Source: JAGHBT01 sp035311885 (lineage in GTDB: Bacteria; Krumholzibacteriota; Krumholzibacteriia; Krumholzibacteriales; WJIX01). Taken from it: DNA of 64,000 bases. The translations under genes were made by a program, and so were the position numbers. Location of the stretch: the NCBI GenBank assembly GCA_964554125.1, contig CAZKNG010000001.1, positions 1 to 64,000 of the forward strand, written 5' to 3'. This document shows, in pieces, positions 9,262-18,693 of this stretch (positions within the stretch are counted from its first letter, which is position 1; every line of letters begins with the position of its first letter). The notes under the pieces are model-generated. The model saw only the letters and a program-made list of their open reading frames with translations, searched no databases and had not been told where the DNA came from.

Positions 9262-10506
9262 TTAATCTACCGGGAATGTAACTAGAAAGGTGGTCCCCTC
9301 GTTGGATCGGGATTGAACTAACCTTATAGACCCATCATGTATCTCTTCAACAATACGCTTTACAAGAGCAAGGCCCAAACCCCAACCCCTTTCTTTTGTT
9401 GTAATACCCGGATCGAAAATTCTCTTTTTAAGAGCAGCTGTCATACCCCTGCCTGTATCACTGAATAGAATCTCTATATTGTTACTTTTTCTGTTTAAAC
9501 TGCCTTTTATAGATATCTTTCCCTCTTTGCCGGATATAGCATCGAGAGAATTCTTTATCAGATTCTCGAATACCCAGCCGACAAGGTCCCTGCTGCAGCG
9601 AACCATAGGCAATTCTTCAAATTCAACATCTATTATCGACTTTATTTTCAGAGCCGGCCGCCTCCGTTCAAAATAACTCACCGTTTCCATAACCAGCGAC
9701 GGCATGTCCTGATATTCAAGTTCAGGAGTAGACCCTATCTTACTGAACCGGGATGATATCCGGCTTAACCTTTCAACATCAAGACCAGCCTCGTCAACAG
9801 CCAGGGACAACTTTTCGGAATCACGCCCGGATCCAATCTGTCCTCTCATTATTTCCAGCCAACCCATCAGTGAGGACAACGGAGTGCCGAGCTGGTGAGC
9901 CGTTTCCTTTGCCATACCAACCCATACCGATCTTTGTTCCCCGAGCTTTAAAGCTCTGAACCCGATAAAACCAAATAAAGCGAACAGAACGAACACACCT
10001 AATTGAACGTATGGGGCAATTCTAAGTTCCCGGGCCAATCCGGAAAGCCCGTAGTGAATAAAAAGTTTCATCTCCTCTGTGTCAACAACCACCGGTTTGT
10101 TTATCCTGTCAAACTCATCTATCTTTTCTAATACTCTTTCGAGCAATGGGTCATCCGGTTTCCGGGGATCAAAATCGAGAAGTCTGTCATACTCATCGTC
10201 CTTTACCTGGGGAACTCCGATTTCGTTCCATATCATAGGCCGCCCCTCATTATCAGTTATAACAAAGGGGAGATCGATTGCCTCTCTGATATCACGTATG
10301 AACTTCTGATTATTTGAGTTCTCCACACTTGCCAGAGCGAGCCCGGTAAAACGGGAAAAAAGCCTCGTTGTATTTTCGGCCTGCCTCTGCATACGCATAA
10401 TCAGATTGTTGTTATAGAAAAGAAGTGAAGTGACAATTATAATACTTCCCACTATAAAATAAATTTTAATTAAGAAAGGAAGACTTCTTGAAATATTTAT
10501 CTTCAC
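9262..10506 (-). CDS. Membrane histidine kinase, probable partner of the PorX-like regulator
   Basis: A 414-residue sensor kinase. Two membrane segments (about 10-32 and 166-186) flank a roughly 130-residue extracytoplasmic sensor region. The H-box KETAHQLGTPLSSL places the phosphorylated histidine at H204, and the ATPase domain has NLIKNSLDA (N-box), DTGRGM (G1) and GWGLGLALVK (G2). The H-box wording is common in FCB-group kinases, including PorY-like ones. Start is GTG at 10506, one nucleotide after the serS stop, with GAGGG inside the last serS codons. Adjacent head-to-tail position with the regulator gene argues strongly that they form one two-component system, co-transcribed with serS. 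Confidence 0.92.
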   Translation of the reverse strand: MKINISRSLPFLIKIYFIVGSIIIVTSLLFYNNNLIMRMQRQAENTTRLFSRFTGLALASVENSNNQKFIRDIREAIDLPFVITDNEGRPMIWNEIGVPQVKDDEYDRLLDFDPRKPDDPLLERVLEKIDEFDRINKPVVVDTEEMKLFIHYGLSGLARELRIAPYVQLGVFVLFALFGFIGFRALKLGEQRSVWVGMAKETAHQLGTPLSSLMGWLEIMRGQIGSGRDSEKLSLAVDEAGLDVERLSRISSRFSKIGSTPELEYQDMPSLVMETVSYFERRRPALKIKSIIDVEFEELPMVRCSRDLVGWVFENLIKNSLDAISGKEGKISIKGSLNRKSNNIEILFSDTGRGMTAALKKRIFDPGITTKERGWGLGLALVKRIVEEIHDGSIRLVQSRSNEGTTFLVTFPVD

Positions 10507-10507
10507 G

Positions 10508-11779
10508 TTAACCCTCTAAATATTCCCTTCCCCCCATATATTTCACGAGGGCTTCAGGAACGCGTATCCTGCCGGTCGGAGTCTGGTAGAGTTCAAATAT
10601 TGTGGCAATTATCCTTGGAAGGGCTAACCCCGAACCATTCAGAGTATGAACAAATTGAGATTTTTCCCCTTTCCCCCTTCTGAATTTGATACCGGCACGG
10701 CGGGCTTGAAAATCTTCAAAATTACTGCATGAAGAAACTTCCAGCCATTTCGAAATAGCCGGAGCGTAGGTTTCAATATCATAACATTTTGCCGCGGAAA
10801 AACTCAGATCTCCCGAACACAATTCAACTACACGGTAAGGAATATCCAGAGATTCAAGAACTCTGCAGGCGTCGTCAAGCAAAAGCTCGAGCTCCTGATA
10901 AGATTCTTCAGGCAGAGCAGCCTTGACCATTTCCACTTTGTCAAATTGATGGACGCGAATCAGACCTCTTGTATCTTTTCCGTAACTGCCGGCTTCTCTC
11001 CTGAAACACGGGCTGTATGCCGTCAACTTAATGGAAAGCTTATCGGCCGGGAGCACAGTCTCCCTCAGAAGATTTGTAATTGGGACTTCGGCAGTTGGGA
11101 TACAGTAAAGATCATCTGTTTCACAGTGATACATATCTTCAGCCATTTTTGGCAGCTGCCCTGTTCCAATCATTGAATCCCTGCTGACCATATAGGGAAC
11201 AGATACTTCTTCATATCCATGAGCCCGGTGAGTATCAAGCATAAAATTAATTAGAGCTCTTGAAAGCAGAGCCCCGTCTCCTCTTAGAACCACAAAGCCG
11301 CTTCCACTCACCGCCGATCCGGCCTTGAGGTCGAGCAGTCCCAATTCTTCACCAATCTCCCAGTGAGGCGCGATTTCGAGATCATTTCTAAAAGGATCTC
11401 CCCAACTTCGTATCAAAATGTTGTCCTGCTCAGAATTACCAATCGGGACAGATTTATGCGGTAGATTGGGGATGGCTAATTCCATCTCATGTAATTTATC
11501 TGAAACATCTTTTAATTCATTATCAATTTCCTTTATACGTTTAGATGTCCCCTTCATTCTGTCAATAAGCTCCGAGGCATCCTTCTGGTTCTTTTTCAGT
11601 TGGGCAATCTCTTTAGAAACAACATTTTTGCTGTGCTTGAGATCTTCAGATTCCTGTATAATCCTCCTCCTGTCCTTATCCAACTGATAGAGAAGATCGA
11701 GGTCGAAATCTACTCCTTTATTCTCGATACCCCTGCGCAACGCCTCAGGGTCATTTCTTATAAATTTCCTGTCAAGCAT
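10508..11779 (-). CDS. serS: Seryl-tRNA synthetase
   Basis: A 423-residue class II aminoacyl-tRNA synthetase that charges tRNA-Ser. The N-terminal coiled-coil arm (about 25-100, rich in Lys, Glu, Leu) is present, then TAEVPITNL for serine recognition, motif 2 in the FRREAGSYGKDTRG segment, and motif 3 GLALPRIIATIFE. The start chosen is ATG 11779 (sequence MLDRKFIRNDPE, the normal family N-terminus) with GGAG 10 nt upstream; an in-frame codon at 11803 only adds eight residues. A TATTAT -10-like hexamer lies at 11844-11849. No T-box leader is visible upstream. The histidine kinase follows directly. Confidence 0.96.
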   Translation of the reverse strand: MLDRKFIRNDPEALRRGIENKGVDFDLDLLYQLDKDRRRIIQESEDLKHSKNVVSKEIAQLKKNQKDASELIDRMKGTSKRIKEIDNELKDVSDKLHEMELAIPNLPHKSVPIGNSEQDNILIRSWGDPFRNDLEIAPHWEIGEELGLLDLKAGSAVSGSGFVVLRGDGALLSRALINFMLDTHRAHGYEEVSVPYMVSRDSMIGTGQLPKMAEDMYHCETDDLYCIPTAEVPITNLLRETVLPADKLSIKLTAYSPCFRREAGSYGKDTRGLIRVHQFDKVEMVKAALPEESYQELELLLDDACRVLESLDIPYRVVELCSGDLSFSAAKCYDIETYAPAISKWLEVSSCSNFEDFQARRAGIKFRRGKGEKSQFVHTLNGSGLALPRIIATIFELYQTPTGRIRVPEALVKYMGGREYLEG

Positions 11780-11931
11780 AAATATTCTACTCCAAACCTT
11801 CACATACCAATCAAATGAGAAAACAAACCTGCTTCAATTCAGGATAATACAATCACGAATCAAAAACTATCACAGGATACGGGAAAAGGCAAATGTAAAT
11901 GGATAAAACAAATATTAATCTGTCAACAGGT

Positions 11932-13014
11932 TCAAATCGTTGACCTATGCTTTTTCATTATACTTTCAATACTCTCTTCGGGAACTTTTCTGCTGTTCAT
12001 AGCATACAGAGAGAAGGCGAAGATAGCTATTTCAAGGATAACTGCCGCGATAAAGGCCGCTACATTACCCATCATAGTAAATACTCCCAGACAGCCCAAT
12101 AGCACTGCCAGACTCCATAGAATAAAATTAACTTTCCGCATTGACTTGTATCTTGCAAGCAATAGATGATGCAAATGTTTCAAATCAGCCTGAAAAAGTG
12201 ACCTTTTCTTTATTATCCTGCGAGAAAAAGCGAGAGTCGTATCGAGTAATGGTACAGTCAAAATAAAGATAGATCCCGCAATCCTGAATAAAATATCCTT
12301 ACCGGGAAGCAAAAAGAGGAGTGAAATCAGGCCGAATATAAGTCCCAGAAATAAACTGCCGGAATCACCCATAAATATCCTCGCGGGTGGGAAATTGTAA
12401 CAGAGAAAAGCAAGTGATGAACCTAAGATGATAACTGAAAGAAACACAGCTATCTGCTGTCCCAGAATCAACCCGGCTACTGTAAAAGCAATCGAAGATA
12501 CAACAGCAATTCCGCCCGCCAACCCGTCAATTCCGTCAATGAGGTTGAAAGAGGTAGTAATAGCGAGAATCCATAATGTTACAATAACAAACAGAATAAC
12601 ACGAATCAGGGTTGAAAATTCAAATACTGAAAAATAGCTGAGTAGGATAATCCCGCCCACGGAAACGAATATTGAAGCTATAATCTGAAGAATCAACTTA
12701 TATTTGTAATGTAGGCTGCGGAGATCATCAATAATACCAAGGAGAAAAATTGTAAATCCGCTGAGTATAAGCACGGAAAGAAAAACCGTAGTAACAGAAT
12801 GTGAAACCACAAAGAATAGAAAAACCGGCACCAGCCCTACTATAACGGAGATTACTATTACTACCCCACCTAAATGCGCGATATCTCCATTACTCCTGCC
12901 GTTGGGTTTTTCACTGATCTTCCATCTGGCAGCCATATTTCTCACAAGAGGGGTCATGGCGAGAACTATAACAAACGGTATGGCAAATGAAACAACTAGT
13001 TGTATTAACGGCAA
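11932..13014 (-). CDS. wecA: Undecaprenyl-phosphate N-acetylglucosaminyl (or related) 1-phosphate transferase, WecA/TagO type
   Basis: A 360-residue polytopic membrane enzyme of the MraY/WecA family with about ten hydrophobic segments. Key cytoplasmic-loop motifs are present: AHLGGVV, IDDLRSL with its Asp pair, NLIDGIDGLAGG, FMGDSGS, and a histidine motif HLHHLLL. These enzymes start O-antigen, teichoic-acid or enterobacterial common antigen chains by moving a sugar-1-phosphate onto the lipid carrier. The C-terminal loop with HLHH is of the WecA/TagO kind, not MraY. The start is TTG at 13014 after AGGAGGGG. Its place beside wecB and nucleotide-sugar genes supports a role in surface polysaccharide initiation; the sugar donor is not proven. 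Confidence 0.88.
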   Translation of the reverse strand: MPLIQLVVSFAIPFVIVLAMTPLVRNMAARWKISEKPNGRSNGDIAHLGGVVIVISVIVGLVPVFLFFVVSHSVTTVFLSVLILSGFTIFLLGIIDDLRSLHYKYKLILQIIASIFVSVGGIILLSYFSVFEFSTLIRVILFVIVTLWILAITTSFNLIDGIDGLAGGIAVVSSIAFTVAGLILGQQIAVFLSVIILGSSLAFLCYNFPPARIFMGDSGSLFLGLIFGLISLLFLLPGKDILFRIAGSIFILTVPLLDTTLAFSRRIIKKRSLFQADLKHLHHLLLARYKSMRKVNFILWSLAVLLGCLGVFTMMGNVAAFIAAVILEIAIFAFSLYAMNSRKVPEESIESIMKKHRSTI

Positions 13015-13068
13015 ATCCGCCCCTCCTTCTATATTCTTACAAAAGATTATCTCAACAATTACGCAGTG

Positions 13069-14151
13069 TCAATATTTATCAATTATATCTACAATACGCC
13101 CCGCGGTTTTACCATCCCATAGCTGCGGGATACTGAACTCCTTCTTACCCCCCTTCATAACCTTGAACGCGGCGCTTAGAAGCTTATCAGGATCGGTTCC
13201 TACCAGGGAATTCGTCCCCATCTCGATTGTCACAGGACGCTCGGTATTATTTCGGACGGTTAAACAGGGAACGCCCAGAACCGTAGTCTCCTCCTGAATT
13301 CCTCCGGAATCCGTGATAAGCAATCGGGCATATTTCATTAACTTCAGGAAATCGAGGTATCCAACAGGTTCAATTAATTTCAGACCGGAAGGCCGGGGAA
13401 AAGATTGAACCTGTGAATCTATTATCTTTCTCGTGCGCGGATGAGCTGGAAAGACAATTGTGTGAGCTTCCGACAATTCAACAAGAACATTATACAGTGA
13501 AAGAAATTGCTCCGGCTCATCAACATTTGAAGGTCTATGGAGCGTTACAAGAATATAATTCTCTTTTTCAACTTTGAGCGTGTCGAGAATCTTAGACTCT
13601 TCCGCTTTTTCCAAATAACTTTTCAGTGAGTCAATCATAATATTACCCACAAAGAATATTCTTTCCTTCCCGATACCTTCACGACTTAAATTAACTTCAG
13701 CTTCCGGCGAAGTTGTAAAACAATAATCGGAAAGGATATCAGTGACCATTCTGTTTATCTCCTCGGGCATATTTTTATCAAAACTCCTGAGTCCCGCTTC
13801 GACATGAGCAACCGGGATATGCTCTTTTGCTCCAACTAGAGAACAGGCTAACGTCGAGTTTACGTCACCAACTACAATAATAAGTTCAACGCCCTCTGTT
13901 TTTACAACCTTTTCAAATTCAACCATGACTCTGGCCGTTTGTTCAGCGTGAGTTCCCGAACCTACTCCCAGATAGATATCGGGATGGGGAAGTCCCAGAT
14001 CATTGAAAAAAATCTTCGACATATTACCGTCATAGTGCTGACCAGTGTGAACAAAAAGAATATCCACCTTCCCTCTTTTTCTGAATTCCTTAATAAGAGG
14101 AGCTGCTTTCATAAAATTAGGCCGCGCTCCAACGACAATTGCTGCTTTCAT
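13069..14151 (-). CDS. wecB: UDP-N-acetylglucosamine 2-epimerase (non-hydrolysing)
   Basis: A 360-residue GT-B-fold enzyme that interconverts UDP-GlcNAc and UDP-ManNAc. Family motifs visible: GARPNFMKAAPL at the N-terminus, HTGQHYD, GDVNSTLACS, HVEAGLRSFDKNMPEEINR, VTLHRPSNVD, and SGGIQEE near the C-terminus. No second kinase domain, so it is the bacterial WecB form. The ATG overlaps the rfbB stop (ATGA), indicating coupling. No wecC-type UDP-ManNAc dehydrogenase is recognisable next to it; the dehydrogenase at 15.4 kb looks like a UDP-glucose enzyme. Confidence 0.94.
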   Translation of the reverse strand: MKAAIVVGARPNFMKAAPLIKEFRKRGKVDILFVHTGQHYDGNMSKIFFNDLGLPHPDIYLGVGSGTHAEQTARVMVEFEKVVKTEGVELIIVVGDVNSTLACSLVGAKEHIPVAHVEAGLRSFDKNMPEEINRMVTDILSDYCFTTSPEAEVNLSREGIGKERIFFVGNIMIDSLKSYLEKAEESKILDTLKVEKENYILVTLHRPSNVDEPEQFLSLYNVLVELSEAHTIVFPAHPRTRKIIDSQVQSFPRPSGLKLIEPVGYLDFLKLMKYARLLITDSGGIQEETTVLGVPCLTVRNNTERPVTIEMGTNSLVGTDPDKLLSAAFKVMKGGKKEFSIPQLWDGKTAGRIVDIIDKY

Positions 14152-15182
14152 TTATTGACCTTCCTTCCCATAGACTCCTCGATGCGTTTCTTATACATCC
14201 TGTTATAATATTTTCTAAAAGAACCTCTTTTAATCTCACTCCACCACTCTCTGTTGTCCCGGTACCATTTTACAGTTTTTTCCAATCCTTCATTGAACGT
14301 ATACTTCTTCTTCCATCCGAGAGATTTTATCCTCCTCGTGTTTAGGGCGTACCTGCGGTCATGCCCCGGCCTATCTGCTATGAATGTCAGAATATCTTTA
14401 TCAGCGCCTGTTAACTTGATGATCTTTTCAGCTATATAGATATTTTCTTTCTCTTCAGACGCGGCAATATTATAGACCTGGCCAATTTTACCCCTTCTTC
14501 CGACAAGATCAATAGCCCTGCAATTATCTTCAACATAAATCCAGTCCCTGACATTTTTGCCGTCCCCATATATAGGTAAAGGCTTACCCTCCAGCGCGTT
14601 AGTTATAAAGAGAGGAATAAATTTTTCAGGGTGTTGAAATGGGCCGTAATTATTTGAGCTTCTGGTTATCACGGCGGGCAGCCCATAAGTCTTATAGAAT
14701 GCCCCTACAAGAAGATCTCCTCCTGACTTGCTCGCTGAATAGGGACTGTTAGGTTCTATCGGGTCATTTTCACTGAACTTGCCCTTTTCCACACTTCCAT
14801 AAACTTCATCTGTGGAAACCTGCACAAACCGGGGCACTTTGTGCTCCAAAGCCTTTTGAAGCAGACTATATGTACCCATTACATCTGTTTTTACAAAACT
14901 CCCTCCTTTGAGGATTGAACGGTCCACATGGGTTTCCGCCGCGAAGTTATATATAATATCCACTCCGGGAATGATATTATCAAGAAGGCTGGAATTACAG
15001 ATGTTGCCCTTAACAAACTCGACATCCTCCCTCTCTATATAACCCTTGAGATTCTTCATGTTTCCCGCATAAGTTAATTTGTCAAGAACAACGATATGTT
15101 TTCTGCTCTTTCTTTTCAGCAGCATCTTTATAAAATTAGAACCAATAAAACCGGCTCCGCCGGTAACAAGTATTTTCTTCAT
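14148..15182 (-). CDS. rfbB: dTDP-glucose 4,6-dehydratase
   Basis: An extended short-chain dehydrogenase of 344 residues. The NAD-binding GGAGFIGSNF sits at 7-16, the catalytic TDE triad element is in STDEVYGS, YSASK supplies Tyr and Lys, and TRSSNNYGP and RDWIYVEDN are RmlB signatures. It makes dTDP-4-keto-6-deoxyglucose, the branch point to L-rhamnose and other deoxysugars. rmlA, rmlC and rmlD are not in the window, so the product's fate is open. It is separated by about 190 nt of AT-rich DNA from the upstream dehydrogenase gene and overlaps wecB. Confidence 0.93.
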   Translation of the reverse strand: MKKILVTGGAGFIGSNFIKMLLKRKSRKHIVVLDKLTYAGNMKNLKGYIEREDVEFVKGNICNSSLLDNIIPGVDIIYNFAAETHVDRSILKGGSFVKTDVMGTYSLLQKALEHKVPRFVQVSTDEVYGSVEKGKFSENDPIEPNSPYSASKSGGDLLVGAFYKTYGLPAVITRSSNNYGPFQHPEKFIPLFITNALEGKPLPIYGDGKNVRDWIYVEDNCRAIDLVGRRGKIGQVYNIAASEEKENIYIAEKIIKLTGADKDILTFIADRPGHDRRYALNTRRIKSLGWKKKYTFNEGLEKTVKWYRDNREWWSEIKRGSFRKYYNRMYKKRIEESMGRKVNK

Positions 15183-15369
15183 ATTCGTCCCTTCCCATTT
15201 AATTTTAACTACATAGCTAACAATGATAACTCAATAAATCTTTCTTAGACCTCCACACCTCTGATTAGAATTATCTGTCCTTATATATAAAACTACTTTC
15301 TATCTATATAACTTAATTAAACTCAAGTTCGACCTTTAATTTCTGTCTTCCTGAAATACGCAGCATGAA

Positions 15370-16680
15370 TCAGGATTTCGATCCGAAAGAATAATAAAAA
15401 AACCCGTGGGCTTCCACCTTTTCCTTTTCATATATATTCCGGCAGTCAAAAATAAGGTCTCCCTTCATAAGATTTTTTACCTTTTCCAGCTCAAGAACTC
15501 TGAATTCATTCCATTCAGTCATAATCACCAGGGCGTCAGCATCCTGCATTGCCTTATATGAATCATCACAATATTGAATCTTATCCCCGTATATCTTCCT
15601 GGTATTATTCATAGCTATCGGGTCATAAACATTAACATTCGCGCCTTCGGCAAGCATCCTGTCTAGAAATCTCAAAGACGGGGCGTAACGAAGATCATCT
15701 GTATTTGGTTTAAATGAAAGCCCCAGGAGAGCAACATCTTTTCCGGAGAAATCGGGAATTTCAGATCGCATCTTCTCTATGAGCCTGTCAATCCGGGAAT
15801 CATTAACATCACTCGCGCTTTGAATAATTTTAAGGGGCACGCCGGCGTTATTTGCGGTATGCAAGATAGCTGAAACATCTTTCGGAAGACACGACCCTCC
15901 GTATCCAACCCCCGCGTGGAGAAATTTAGGGCCTATCCTCTTGTCAAACCCCATCGCCTCCGCGACATCTTTTACATCTGTTCCAAGCTTTTCGCAAAGA
16001 TCAGCTATCTCATTGATGAAAGATATCTTTACGGCTAAAAATGAATTACTGGCATATTTAATAAGCTCAGCTGTCCGCACTGAAGTAAATACTATAGGTG
16101 TTTTCAAAAGATACAGCGGACTGTATATCTCACGCATAATTTCTCGAGCACGCGTGCTTTCCACTCCAATTACAACCCTGTCGGGTCTCATAAAATCTTC
16201 AATCGCGGAGCCTTCTCTTAGAAACTCGGGATTTGAAACACTGTCAAAGGAAAATTTCTCTGGGAGATTTTCGCGAATAATATTCTCCACATTTTCCGAT
16301 GTTCCGACAGGAACTGTGCTTTTCTGCACAAAAACTTTATACTCATCTATATGGGGAACAATATCTTCAGCTACTTGATATACCGCTCTTAAATCAGCAG
16401 AACCGTCTTTCCTCATAGGAGTCCCTACCGCTGAAAATATCACCCCTGATTTTCTTACAGCTTCAGCGAGGTCTGTCGTAAAGAAAAGCCTCCCCGCTTC
16501 CACATTTCTGCTGATAAGTTCTTTCAGACCCGGTTCATATATAGGCATATGGCCATTCTTGATCCTTTCGATCCGGTCACGGTCAATATCAACACATATT
16601 ACATTATTTCCAAAATCAGCAAGGCAGGCTCCACTGACCAGACCGACATAACCGGTTCCCACCATACATACATCAGGCAT
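15370..16680 (-). CDS. UDP-glucose 6-dehydrogenase
   Basis: A 436-residue nucleotide-sugar dehydrogenase with GTGYVGLVSGACLA at 7-20 (NAD binding), QKSTVPVGTS, NPEFLREGSAIEDFMRPDRVVIG, and the catalytic cysteine in GVGYGGSCLPKD. These are the signatures of UDP-Glc dehydrogenases (Ugd/TuaD/RkpK). It oxidises UDP-glucose to UDP-glucuronate for surface polysaccharides. A UDP-ManNAc dehydrogenase is the main alternative, but the FLREGSA and MRPDRVVIG wording favours UDP-glucose. ATG start at 16680. Confidence 0.9.
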   Translation of the reverse strand: MPDVCMVGTGYVGLVSGACLADFGNNVICVDIDRDRIERIKNGHMPIYEPGLKELISRNVEAGRLFFTTDLAEAVRKSGVIFSAVGTPMRKDGSADLRAVYQVAEDIVPHIDEYKVFVQKSTVPVGTSENVENIIRENLPEKFSFDSVSNPEFLREGSAIEDFMRPDRVVIGVESTRAREIMREIYSPLYLLKTPIVFTSVRTAELIKYASNSFLAVKISFINEIADLCEKLGTDVKDVAEAMGFDKRIGPKFLHAGVGYGGSCLPKDVSAILHTANNAGVPLKIIQSASDVNDSRIDRLIEKMRSEIPDFSGKDVALLGLSFKPNTDDLRYAPSLRFLDRMLAEGANVNVYDPIAMNNTRKIYGDKIQYCDDSYKAMQDADALVIMTEWNEFRVLELEKVKNLMKGDLIFDCRNIYEKEKVEAHGFFYYSFGSKS

Positions 16681-16743
16681 TTTTATAACTCCTTTTGTTT
16701 AAATTCTAATTCGAATACCTCAGGCAAAGACAAAATTCATTCT

Positions 16744-17715
16744 TCAATCACCAGATCTTGAGTACCAGTACTCCAGCAGATCTGAGATCATCTGTTCAAC
16801 TGATATTCTTCTTTCCCAACCGGTACAATCACGCATCTTCTTATTATTCCCGGTAAAAACAGTCACATCCACAGGTCTTATCAGATCGGGGTCCGTTTCA
16901 ATATTCACTTTTATTCCGGCCTCTTCAACCATCATCCTCAGGGCGTCCCCGAGATTCAACCCCTCACCTGAACAAACATTGTATACATTTCCGGTTTCAC
17001 CCTTCTCCACTATAAGTCTATATGCTCTTACTACATCTCTGACGTCCAGAAAATCCCGGAAAATATCAAGATTTCCCGTTTTTATAACCGGCTTCGCGCT
17101 GCCGGCTTTTATTCTCGCGCACTGCCGGGCGAATGACGGAAAGACAAAAGTAACACTCTGACCGGGTCCTGTGTGGCTGAAACTTCTCGTGACAATAAGA
17201 TTCATATCAAAAGACCTCACATACTGCAGGGCTAAAACAGATTGTGCCGCTTTGCTCGCCGCGTATGGGTTTACAGGTTCAATAGGAGTGTTTTCGGAAA
17301 GCGGCATATCCCTTCGAGACCTCTTGCCGTATTCCTCGCAGGAACCAACCGCCAGTATCCGCGCTTTTTTCCTGTTCTTTCTGACGGCTTCGACAAGGTT
17401 TAGAAACCCAATAAAATTCGTCTTTACAGTGTCAGCCGGATACTTAAAGGAGAGTGCCCCCGAGCTCTGCGCGGCAAGATGAAATACTGCATCCGGATTC
17501 CAGTATTTAATGAGTTTATCCACAGCGGGAGCATTCATAAGATCGCATTTCTTATATACAACCCCTTCCGGCAATCCATCGATCAAGGCGGAAGATCTAT
17601 GAGAGGAATTGACATCCACAATATCCTCAGCCAGCACTTCGTAACCCGCGCCGAGAAGTTCCCGGGTCAGATGTCTTCCTACAAAACCATATGCTCCGGT
17701 TACAATAGCTTTCAT
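16744..17715 (-). CDS. NAD(P)-dependent sugar epimerase/reductase, probably GDP-4-keto-6-deoxymannose reductase
   Basis: A 323-residue extended SDR. GAYGFVGRHL at 7-16 binds the nucleotide, SCEEYGKR carries the catalytic Ser, and YAASK the Tyr/Lys pair. TRSFSHTGPGQS and FVFPSFARQ are typical of Rmd-type GDP-4-dehydro-6-deoxy-D-mannose reductases, and the immediate upstream neighbour is a GDP-mannose dehydratase-like SDR. Together they would make GDP-D-rhamnose from GDP-mannose. The two proteins resemble each other, which suggests an old duplication. Exact substrate is inferred. Confidence 0.75.
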   Translation of the reverse strand: MKAIVTGAYGFVGRHLTRELLGAGYEVLAEDIVDVNSSHRSSALIDGLPEGVVYKKCDLMNAPAVDKLIKYWNPDAVFHLAAQSSGALSFKYPADTVKTNFIGFLNLVEAVRKNRKKARILAVGSCEEYGKRSRRDMPLSENTPIEPVNPYAASKAAQSVLALQYVRSFDMNLIVTRSFSHTGPGQSVTFVFPSFARQCARIKAGSAKPVIKTGNLDIFRDFLDVRDVVRAYRLIVEKGETGNVYNVCSGEGLNLGDALRMMVEEAGIKVNIETDPDLIRPVDVTVFTGNNKKMRDCTGWERRISVEQMISDLLEYWYSRSGD

Positions 17716-17730
17716 AAAAAGTTAAATCAC

Positions 17731-18693
17731 TCATCTCCTTCGCTGATTTTCCCGCCAGAATTCAAGAAGATCCGACAGAGTTTTCTCTATAGGTATCTCG
17801 GGTTCCCAACCAGTGTCATTCTTGAACTTACTGTAGTCACCTTCCAGTCTGGGGACATCACTCGGTCTTAACCTTCCCCTGTCCATCCTGACTTCGACTT
17901 CAACACCGCTTAACTTAATAAGCATATCGAGAATTTCACGTATGCTGTAGCTCTTTGAAGTACATAAATTATAAACTTCACCGGCGTGGCCTTTCTCAAG
18001 AGAAAGCCAGTACCCCCTGACCATATCTCTCACATCTGTAAAGTCACGTCTGGCGTCGAGATTTCCAACTTCCATAACCGAAGATCTCTTTCCGTTTTGT
18101 ATATCAACAATCTGCTTTGCGAAATCCGAACAAACAAAAACAGGACCGCGGCGCGGGCCTGTGTGATTAAACCCCCGGGTTCTGACTATTTCCATACCGT
18201 AACTCTTGTAGTACTGATAACCCAGCATGTCCTGCCCCACTTTGCTCACTCCGTAAGGGCTCAGCGGCCTGAGAGGATTTGTCTCCTTTATCGGAATTTC
18301 ATCCTCCAGAACCATTCCATACTCCTCGCTTGAACAGGCGACCTGAATCCTGCATGAATGGCCCGATTTACGGACAGCTTCAAAAATATTGAGTTCGCCG
18401 AGAATATTGGTGCTTAGCGATTCACTTGGAGCTTGCCACGATGTAGGAACAAAACTTTGAGCCGCGAGATGGAAAATATAATCAGGTCTAATCTGTTCTA
18501 TCACATCTCTCGTGGAAATAGCGTCTCTAAGATCACACTCCAGCAATTTTATTCTATCCCAGATATGTTCAATATTCTCTGTTCTGCTTCTCCAGCGAAT
18601 GATCCCATACAGTTCCACATCTTTCTTTTCAAGACAAAAATCGGCGAGATGGCTCCCCGCAAAACCTGTGATTCCCGTGATAAGAACACGCAT
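17731..18693 (-). CDS. gmd: GDP-mannose 4,6-dehydratase-like SDR
   Basis: A 320-residue extended SDR with GITGFAGSHLADFCL at 7-21, HLAAQSFVPTSW, ACSSEEYGMV (catalytic Ser/Glu region), YGVSK, and RGFNHTGPRRGPVFV, which are hallmarks of GDP-mannose 4,6-dehydratases and relatives. It is somewhat shorter than typical Gmd (about 340-370). It would convert GDP-mannose to GDP-4-keto-6-deoxymannose, the substrate of the neighbouring reductase 15 nt downstream. The ATG follows GGAAGGAAAG. First gene of the block; the 348-nt spacer upstream probably contains its promoter. Confidence 0.75.
   Translation of the reverse strand: MRVLITGITGFAGSHLADFCLEKKDVELYGIIRWRSRTENIEHIWDRIKLLECDLRDAISTRDVIEQIRPDYIFHLAAQSFVPTSWQAPSESLSTNILGELNIFEAVRKSGHSCRIQVACSSEEYGMVLEDEIPIKETNPLRPLSPYGVSKVGQDMLGYQYYKSYGMEIVRTRGFNHTGPRRGPVFVCSDFAKQIVDIQNGKRSSVMEVGNLDARRDFTDVRDMVRGYWLSLEKGHAGEVYNLCTSKSYSIREILDMLIKLSGVEVEVRMDRGRLRPSDVPRLEGDYSKFKNDTGWEPEIPIEKTLSDLLEFWRENQRRR

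Noticed and set aside
11780..11931. T-box leader for serS
   Set aside because: No T-box sequence (TGGNACCGCG-type) or specifier stem-loop, and the spacer is too short.
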